NCBI GenBank assembly: GCA_020216805.1
Contig: JAIWNN010000079.1
Location: 1 to 10,000, forward strand
Source: Desulfarculus sp.
Lineage (GTDB): Bacteria; Desulfobacterota; Desulfarculia; Desulfarculales; Desulfarculaceae
Reading direction: 5' to 3'
Length of the DNA stretch: 10,000 bases
Below the pieces are notes generated by a model that was given only the letters and a program-made list of their open reading frames with translations, ran no database searches and was not told where the DNA came from. Position 1 is the first letter of the stretch. Each line of letters opens with the position of its first letter. This document shows, in pieces, positions 5,266 through 10,000 of the stretch. Both the position numbers and the translations under genes were made by a program.

Positions 5266-6144
5266 TCACGCCCCCACGGCCTGCAACGCCGGGCCGGCCG
5301 GGACCACCAGGCGGTTCAGGGCCGCGGCGCTGTCCTTGTCCGCGCCGAAGGCCAGGGCCATCAGCTGGGTGACGAAGACCACCGGCATGTTGAGGTTGGC
5401 GCCGGTGATGGCGTTGACCCGCTGCTGGTAGATCTCCAGGTTCATCTGGCACATGGGGCAGGCGGTGGAGATGATCTGGGCCCCGCCGGCCGCCGCGCTC
5501 TCGATGATGTCCTTGACCAGGTAGGCGCACTTGTCGATCTCGGTCAGGAAGATGCCCGAGCCGCAGCACTTGACCCGGTGGCCGAACTCCACCACCTCGG
5601 CCCCCAGGGCGGCCAGGATTTCGTCCTGGGTGTGGGGGTTTTCGCAGGAGTCGTATTCGCCGAAAGGCCGGGTGGTCTGGCAGCCGTAGTAGGCGGCCAC
5701 CTTCACCCCGGTCAGCGGTTTCTTCACCGCCGCCTTGATCTTCTCGACGCCCACGTCGTTGTAGAGCAGGTCCAAAATGTGGCGGACCCGGAGCTTGCCC
5801 GAATATTTCAGGCCGCCCTCGGCCAGGATGCCGTTCACCTGCTCCATGAGCTTGGGATGGGCCTGCAACTCGCGGTTGACCTTGTTGAGCATGATGTAGC
5901 AGGAGGAGCAGGGGGCCACGATGTCGTAGCCGCCCTGGGCCTCGGCCAGGGCCAGGTTGCGGGCGTTGAGCACGATGGACTGCATTTCGGTGCCGCCAAT
6001 GTAGGCGATGGAGGCCCCGCAGCAGTTCCAGTCCTCGATCTCGTGGAAATTGATGCCCAGCCCCTTGGCCACGGCCTCGGCGCTGATCATGTAGTGGACG
6101 CCGCCACCCTCCAGCGAGCAGCCGTAGTAGAGGAAGTAGTCCAT
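5266..6144 (-). CDS. hdrB: Heterodisulfide reductase-like subunit B
   Basis: A 292-residue HdrB-type protein, the usual length for the family. It has two complete CCG domains: C9-x31-C41-C42-x36-C79-x2-C82 and C155-x37-C193-C194-x34-C229-x2-C232. In methanogen HdrB these motifs bind two non-cubane [4Fe-4S] clusters that reduce the CoM-S-S-CoB heterodisulfide. Here the substrate is unknown, because bacteria with Qmo do not make that heterodisulfide. The protein is soluble, with no membrane segment. Its ATG lies one base after the hdrC stop, and GGAGG (6151-6155) inside the last hdrC codons is its ribosome binding site, so the two are tightly coupled. Position behind qmoAB and hdrC suggests it forms part of a Qmo-Hdr complex in place of QmoC. 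Confidence 0.93.
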   Translation of the reverse strand: MDYFLYYGCSLEGGGVHYMISAEAVAKGLGINFHEIEDWNCCGASIAYIGGTEMQSIVLNARNLALAEAQGGYDIVAPCSSCYIMLNKVNRELQAHPKLMEQVNGILAEGGLKYSGKLRVRHILDLLYNDVGVEKIKAAVKKPLTGVKVAAYYGCQTTRPFGEYDSCENPHTQDEILAALGAEVVEFGHRVKCCGSGIFLTEIDKCAYLVKDIIESAAAGGAQIISTACPMCQMNLEIYQQRVNAITGANLNMPVVFVTQLMALAFGADKDSAAALNRLVVPAGPALQAVGA

Positions 6145-6145
6145 G

Positions 6146-6751
6146 CTACGCCTCCTTCGCCGCGTCGATGGCCGCGGCCTTGTCCAGCATGCGCTGAAGC
6201 TGTTTGACGCCCTTGATCTTGTGCACCCCGGGGATGAAGATGTTGGGCGGGATGAACATCTTGGGCTTCATGCGCTTGGCCTTCATCAGGGCCAGGCCGA
6301 TGTCCATCATGCCCAGGCTCTTCTTGAGCCCGGCCACCAGGCCGTCCTGGAGGCAGTACTTGATCGGCACCACGGCCTCGTCCACCCGGCCGGTGTCGTA
6401 GATGCCCTCCCAGAAGGCCTTGCCGAACTTGGCGGTCTCGGCCCGGGGTACGATGCCCTGGGCCAGGGCGTAGTGGGCCAGGCCGTGCATCACCTCCATG
6501 ATCGGCACGCCGCGCGGACAGCGCACCTTGCAGGTGTAGCAGGAGGTGCAGAGCATGATGTCGGGGTTGTTGAGCACCTCGTCCCTGCGTCCGGCGCGGA
6601 TCAGCGACCAGATCTGGCGCGGTCCATACTTCATCTCGCCGCGCAGGGGGCAGGTGGCGCCACAGACGCCACACTGCATGCAGACCTTGATCTCGGCGCC
6701 CGAGTCTACCTTCTCGTAAACCTCGTTGGCGAAGGTCTGGTTGTAGTCCAT
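6146..6751 (-). CDS. hdrC: Heterodisulfide reductase-like subunit C
   Basis: A 201-residue HdrC-type ferredoxin-like protein. Two [4Fe-4S] motifs are visible: C24-x2-C27-x2-C30-x3-C34-P and C68-x2-C71-x2-C74-x3-C78-P. They would wire electrons between the flavin subunits and HdrB. There are no membrane helices, unlike QmoC, which combines an HdrC-like part with a cytochrome b-like membrane part. The ATG at 6751 is preferred, with AGGGAG just upstream (spacing only three bases). A GTG at 6763, four codons earlier in frame, is the alternative, giving 205 residues, but its Shine-Dalgarno is still closer. The C-terminal tail (about 150-201) is Lys/Met-rich and longer than in typical HdrC. It lies 208 bases after qmoB, behind hairpins, and is coupled to hdrB. 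Confidence 0.92.
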   Translation of the reverse strand: MDYNQTFANEVYEKVDSGAEIKVCMQCGVCGATCPLRGEMKYGPRQIWSLIRAGRRDEVLNNPDIMLCTSCYTCKVRCPRGVPIMEVMHGLAHYALAQGIVPRAETAKFGKAFWEGIYDTGRVDEAVVPIKYCLQDGLVAGLKKSLGMMDIGLALMKAKRMKPKMFIPPNIFIPGVHKIKGVKQLQRMLDKAAAIDAAKEA

Positions 6752-6852
6752 GGGCTCCCTCACTCCACGGGTGGGTGTTGTCGCGGCCGTTGCGGGCCGA
6801 CCGGTGGTCGACTAACACCGGCACGGGGCTGCCGGACCTTTTCGGGCTCGGT

Positions 6853-6882
6853 CCATTGGTCGGGCCCGGCCTCGACCAATGG
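6853..6882. repeat. Perfect 10-bp palindrome in the hdrC leader
   Basis: CCATTGGTCG (6853-6862) and CGACCAATGG (6873-6882) are exact reverse complements with a 10-base loop. No T tract follows on either strand. It lies just downstream of the TATAAC box on the minus strand, so it may be an operator or a stable 5' leader hairpin of hdrC mRNA. Confidence 0.55.
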
Positions 6883-6910
6883 AAGGTTATACAAAATAAC
6901 GTGAAAGCCT

Positions 6911-6949
6911 GGTGAAAGTCCAGGGGGCCGCCGGGCGGCGACCCCCTGG
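6911..6949 (-). terminator. Terminator-like hairpin just after qmoB
   Basis: CCAGGGGG (6920-6927) pairs perfectly with CCCCCTGG (6942-6949), and CCGCC/GGCGG extends the stem inside. The hairpin starts about ten bases after the qmoB stop on the minus strand and is followed by ACTTTCACC, a poor T tract. It may attenuate rather than fully stop transcription into hdrCB, or protect the qmoAB mRNA end. Confidence 0.5.
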
Positions 6950-6959
6950 CTGGGTGTTC

Positions 6960-9167
6960 TTAGAAGCCCTTGTAGGGGTTGGGTCCCACCGAGTCGATGA
7001 CCTCCATGAACTCGTTGATGATCCCGGCCACCTTGTCGTGGTCGGTGATGCCGACCTCGGCCACCTTGATGCGGTCGGCCTCCAGCACCAGGCGCTGCAG
7101 GGTCTCGGAGATCTTGCTCATGCGCACGTTGGCCAGCTCGGAGCCCTTGATGAAATGGCACTGATAGTCGTCGCCGCGGCGGCAGCCCATCAGGATCAGC
7201 CCGTCGATGCCGCTGGACAGGGCGTCGGCGATCCAGACCAGGTTGACCGAACCCAGGCAGCGCACCGGGATGAAGCGCACGAAGGCCGACCAGCTCTTGC
7301 CCAGGCGGGCGGCCATGTCGATGGCCGGCAGGGCGTCGTTCTCGCAGGCCAGCACCACCACCCGGGGCTTCTCCTCGTCCTCCTCGGGCACCTCGATGGC
7401 CTTGATCTGGCTGCCGACGATGTCCACCGAGTAGTTCTTGAAGCTGATGATGCGCTCGGGACAGGCGCCCATGCACACGCCGCAGCGGCGGCAGCGGGTG
7501 GGGTTGGGCAGGGGGTTGGCCTTCTCGTCCTCGTTGATGGCGCCGAAGGGGCACTCCTCGGTGCAGCGCTTGCACTGGGTGCAGCGCTGCATGGCGAACT
7601 CGGGGAAGGACTCGTCGCCGCTGCGGGGATGCACCGCGCAGCCGGCCTCGGCCGCCCGGATGGCCTGGATGGCCTTCATGGCCGCGCCCACGCCGTCGTC
7701 CTGGGCCTGGGTCAGGCGCATGGGACGGCGGACGGTGCCGGCGGTGTAGATGCCGGTGCGCCGGGTCTCGTAGGGGAAGCAGATGAAGTGGCTGTCGGGC
7801 ATGGCGTACTTGAGGGTGGGCAGGTTGGGTCCCTGGCGGTACTGGAGGTTCAGCACCGACCAGTCCTCGGTCTGGGCCTTGGCCTCCTCCACCAGCTTCT
7901 TGGCCGCGTCCTGGTCCTCGCCAAAGGCCACCAGCGGGGGCTCCACCACCTTGGGGTTGTTGGGCTTCATGCCGGTGGCCAGCACCACCATGTCCAGCTC
8001 CTCCAGGCTGACCTTCTCGTTGAGGAGCACGTCCATGGTCTCCAGCGACAGCTTGTCGGAGCCGGTGATGGTGGGGTAGGTCTCGTCGCGGCGGATGAAG
8101 ATAACGCCCTGGCGCTGGGCCTCGCGGTAGACCTCCTCGCTCTGGCTGGGGGTGCGCAGGTCCTTGTAGATCACGTAGACCGAGGCTTCGGGGTTGGCCT
8201 GCTTGACGTACATGGCCTGCTTGCAGGAGACCAGGCAGCAGAAGGCCGAGCAGTAGGGAAGATGGTTGGCGTCGCGGGAACCGGCGCACTGGATGAAGGC
8301 GATGGAGTTGATCCCGCCCAGGCCGCCTTCCTTGGCCTTCTGCTCGAACTGCACGTTGGTGACGATGTTGGGGCTGGAGCCGTAGGCCAGCTCGTCGGCC
8401 AGCTTCTCGGGGTCGTAGGGGACCCAGCCGGTGGCCTGGATGATGGCGCCGGCCCGCAGGCTCTCGCCGTTGCTCAGGCTGACGGTGAAGTTGCCCGGCG
8501 CGCCCTCGGTTTTATCCACGGTGGCGCCGGTGAAGGCCTTGATGTTGGGGTTGCCGGAGACCTTCTCCAGCAGCCCGGGCAGGGGGTTGTCCTCCAGCTC
8601 GCGGTAGGGCGCGGTCTGGGGGCCCAGCTTGTTGATGGTGCGCAGGAAGCCGCCCAGCTCGGGCTCCTTCTCCACCAGGTAGACCTGGTTGCCGGCCTCG
8701 GCCGCGGCGATGGCCGCGTTCAGGCCGCTGATGCCGCCACCCACCACCAGGACGGCCTTGGCGACTTCGCCCTCCAGTTGGAAGGGAGTGGGGAGCTCGG
8801 ACTTGGTCAGCTTGACGCCGCCCATGCGCATGTAGTCCTCGCCCAGCATCTGGCGGTCGTCGTCCGCGGCGTCGGCCGAGCACCAAACCACCTGCTCGCG
8901 CAGGGAGACGCGCTCCACCAGCACCTGGTTGCCGAAGCTGAACTCGTCGGTCTTGGCCCGGGAGGAGCAAGCGGCGATCAATAGGGCGTTGGTCCCGGCG
9001 TCCACGTCGGCCTGGATCATGGCCACGCCCTCGGGGGAGCAGAGCACGTCGTGCTCCTTGAACTCTTTGACGCCCTGTTCACCGGCGGCTTTCTTCAGCC
9101 CGCCCAGGTCCAGGGCGTCGCCGATGCCGCAACCCTTGCAAAGGTATCCACAGACTTTCTTGCTCAT
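6960..9167 (-). CDS. qmoB: QmoB, HdrA/MvhD-like flavin Fe-S subunit
   Basis: A 735-residue QmoB-type protein. The N-terminus has C6-x3-C10-x2-C13 (CKGCGIGDALD), C43 and C67, unlike canonical HdrA. An FAD-binding Rossmann motif, VVGGGISG, lies at 141-148 with the acidic strand end VEKEPELGG (165-173). An HdrA-type cysteine block follows (QCAGSRD ... YCSAFCCLVSCKQA, about 290-325). Then come two ferredoxin motifs, C529-x2-C532-x2-C535-x3-C539-P and C559-x2-C562-x2-C565-x3-C569-P. The C-terminal 130 residues resemble MvhD, the hydrogenase delta subunit, with C608, C637, C662 and C670. In the Qmo complex QmoB carries flavin and Fe-S clusters and passes electrons towards AprBA. GGAGG (9177-9181) in the end of qmoA supports the start; the gap to qmoA is six bases. 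The protein is soluble. Confidence 0.93.
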   Translation of the reverse strand: MSKKVCGYLCKGCGIGDALDLGGLKKAAGEQGVKEFKEHDVLCSPEGVAMIQADVDAGTNALLIAACSSRAKTDEFSFGNQVLVERVSLREQVVWCSADAADDDRQMLGEDYMRMGGVKLTKSELPTPFQLEGEVAKAVLVVGGGISGLNAAIAAAEAGNQVYLVEKEPELGGFLRTINKLGPQTAPYRELEDNPLPGLLEKVSGNPNIKAFTGATVDKTEGAPGNFTVSLSNGESLRAGAIIQATGWVPYDPEKLADELAYGSSPNIVTNVQFEQKAKEGGLGGINSIAFIQCAGSRDANHLPYCSAFCCLVSCKQAMYVKQANPEASVYVIYKDLRTPSQSEEVYREAQRQGVIFIRRDETYPTITGSDKLSLETMDVLLNEKVSLEELDMVVLATGMKPNNPKVVEPPLVAFGEDQDAAKKLVEEAKAQTEDWSVLNLQYRQGPNLPTLKYAMPDSHFICFPYETRRTGIYTAGTVRRPMRLTQAQDDGVGAAMKAIQAIRAAEAGCAVHPRSGDESFPEFAMQRCTQCKRCTEECPFGAINEDEKANPLPNPTRCRRCGVCMGACPERIISFKNYSVDIVGSQIKAIEVPEEDEEKPRVVVLACENDALPAIDMAARLGKSWSAFVRFIPVRCLGSVNLVWIADALSSGIDGLILMGCRRGDDYQCHFIKGSELANVRMSKISETLQRLVLEADRIKVAEVGITDHDKVAGIINEFMEVIDSVGPNPYKGF

Positions 9168-9173
9168 GATTTC

Positions 9174-10000
9174 CTACCTCCCCACCGCCTGGATGGCCTT
9201 CAGGGCAGCGGACGTTCCGTCCTGAACGCAGGTGACCACCTCGCTGGGCCGCCGCACCGTGCCCACGCCGATGATGGCCTGGCCGGAGGTGAGGAAGCCG
9301 TAGGGGTCGTAGGTCACGTCATAGGGGACCTGGCTCAGGGCCGTGTTGGGCTGCATGCCGGTGGCCAGCACCACCAGATCGTGTTCGGCCTTGAACCGCT
9401 CGCCAGTGGTGGTGTTCTCGCCCTCCAGGATCAGGTTGCCGTTGGCCTGGGGGGTGATCATGGCGATCTTGGACTTGACGAACTGGACCTTGTTGCTGGC
9501 CTTGACCTTGGTGTAGAAGTCCTCGTTGCGGTCCATGGCCCGGATGTCGATGAAATAGATCGTGATCTCGGCCTCGGGCAGCTTTTCCATCACATAGGTG
9601 GACTGCTTGAGGCTGGCCAGGCAGCAGATGGAGGAACAGAAGGGCAGATGGTTTTCGTCGCGGGAGCCGGCGCACTGAACGAAGGCCACCTTCTTGGGAG
9701 CGGCGCCGTCGCCGGGGCGCTGGATGGCGCCGGCGGTGGGGCCGGAGATCGCGGCCAGGCGCTCGAACTGGACGTTGGTGACGATGTTGGGGCTCTTGTC
9801 GAAGTTGTAGTACTCGATCTTGCTGGGGTCGTAGGGGGTCCAGCCCGCGGCCCAGATCACCGCGCCCACGTTCAGGCTCAGCTCCTGGCCCTGGTCGTTC
9901 AGGTCCACCGCGCCGTAGGGGCAGGCCGCGGCGGCCTTTTGTCCCTCGTCGGTGCCGGCGATGCTGGGGTCGATCACGTAGCGCAGGGGCATGGCCAGGT
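9174..10000 (-). CDS. qmoA: QmoA, HdrA-like flavoprotein (5' end cut off)
   Basis: The C-terminal 274 or so residues of a QmoA-type protein; the frame is open to the window edge, so the N-terminus with its first FAD motif (family length about 410) is missing. An in-frame ATG at 9992 is internal, not the start. Visible HdrA-type features are ACPYGAVD, GAVIWAAGWTPYDPSKI, the cysteine block QCAGSRDENHLPFCSSICC, the second flavin-domain motif LVVLATGMQPN, and the C-terminal GVGTVRRPSEV ... DGTSAALKAIQ. QmoA is the smaller of the two HdrA-derived subunits of the quinone-interacting oxidoreductase complex that exchanges electrons with APS reductase. It lacks the ferredoxin and MvhD parts seen in QmoB. 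It is the first visible gene of the minus-strand cluster; aprBA may lie further upstream, outside the window. Confidence 0.9.
   Translation of the reverse strand, partial: LAMPLRYVIDPSIAGTDEGQKAAAACPYGAVDLNDQGQELSLNVGAVIWAAGWTPYDPSKIEYYNFDKSPNIVTNVQFERLAAISGPTAGAIQRPGDGAAPKKVAFVQCAGSRDENHLPFCSSICCLASLKQSTYVMEKLPEAEITIYFIDIRAMDRNEDFYTKVKASNKVQFVKSKIAMITPQANGNLILEGENTTTGERFKAEHDLVVLATGMQPNTALSQVPYDVTYDPYGFLTSGQAIIGVGTVRRPSEVVTCVQDGTSAALKAIQAVGR

Larger units (their letters stand above)
6752..6959 (-). other. Structured 208-base spacer between qmoB and hdrC
   Basis: No gene is visible. In transcription order on the minus strand it holds a terminator-like hairpin (6949-6920), a TATAAC box (6891-6886), a perfect 10-bp palindrome (6882-6853), a smaller hairpin CCGGCA/TGCCGG (6835-6818) and several short GGTCG-type repeats before the hdrC start. 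A TTCACC at 6916-6911 could be the -35 of the TATAAC box, but the spacer would be 19 bases. The density of hairpins suggests an RNA leader or processing region. Confidence 0.5.

Noticed and set aside
6760..8289. 509-codon minus-strand frame overlapping qmoB in another frame
   Set aside because: Same-strand alternative frame with an Arg/Gly/Pro/His-rich product; qmoB in the real frame has full domain structure.
6912..8984. 690-codon open frame on the plus strand opposite qmoB
   Set aside because: It mirrors qmoB in antisense; the product is Gly/Val/Leu/His/Ala-rich low-complexity sequence with no domain. Long antisense frames are expected in GC-rich genes.
6960..9167. Canonical methanogen-type HdrA instead of QmoB
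   Set aside because: The N-terminus (CGYLCKGCGIG) and the layout of FAD domain, two ferredoxin motifs and MvhD tail, directly after a shorter HdrA-like QmoA, fit QmoB better.

Overview
The window reads as chromosome from a GC-rich anaerobic sulfur-metabolising bacterium. The main evidence is its right-hand third, which carries qmoA and qmoB followed by hdrC and hdrB. Qmo proteins are the known electron partner of APS reductase (AprBA) in dissimilatory sulfate reducers and in some sulfur oxidisers. The strong G/C preference at third codon positions, the Shine-Dalgarno sites and the orphan chemoreceptor would fit a Desulfobacterota (Desulfarculus-like) sulfate reducer. That placement is inference; no rRNA or other taxonomic marker is present.

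Layout. (1) 1-165: upstream DNA with an 11-bp inverted repeat at the very edge and a weak promoter. (2) 166-1682 (+): two tandem, translationally coupled paralogues of the cysteine-rich YkgJ (CxxCxxCC) family. (3) 1683-2049: a 367-base intergenic region with hairpins, including a terminator-like one that reads best on the minus strand, and a plausible sigma-70 promoter for the next gene. (4) 2050-3888 (+): a membrane chemoreceptor with a periplasmic Cache-type sensor and a conserved signalling tip. (5) 3909-3950: a terminator shared by the converging genes. (6) 3966-4736 (-): a protein with an N-terminal SEC-C zinc motif and a degenerate zincin-like HQLVH motif. (7) 4843-5112 (-): a small four-cysteine zinc-ribbon protein. 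(8) 5193-5256: a two-tier hairpin terminator behind hdrB. (9) 5266-6751 (-): hdrB and hdrC, one base apart. (10) 6752-6959: a 208-base spacer full of hairpins. (11) 6960-10000 (-): qmoB and most of qmoA, which runs off the window.

How it works together. QmoA and QmoB are HdrA-derived flavin/Fe-S proteins. In the classical complex the membrane cytochrome subunit QmoC links them to quinone. Here no qmoC lies downstream; soluble HdrC (two [4Fe-4S]) and HdrB (two CCG non-cubane cluster motifs) occupy that place. This QmoAB-HdrBC layout is known from Gram-positive sulfate reducers and some others. Electrons may therefore pass between QmoAB and a thiol/disulfide-type site or an unknown soluble partner. 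A terminator-like hairpin and further palindromes between qmoB and hdrC suggest the two halves are not expressed at the same level.

The other genes (YkgJ pair, chemoreceptor, SEC-C protein, zinc ribbon) have no evident mechanistic link to Qmo. No mobile elements, CRISPR arrays, tRNAs or rRNAs were seen.
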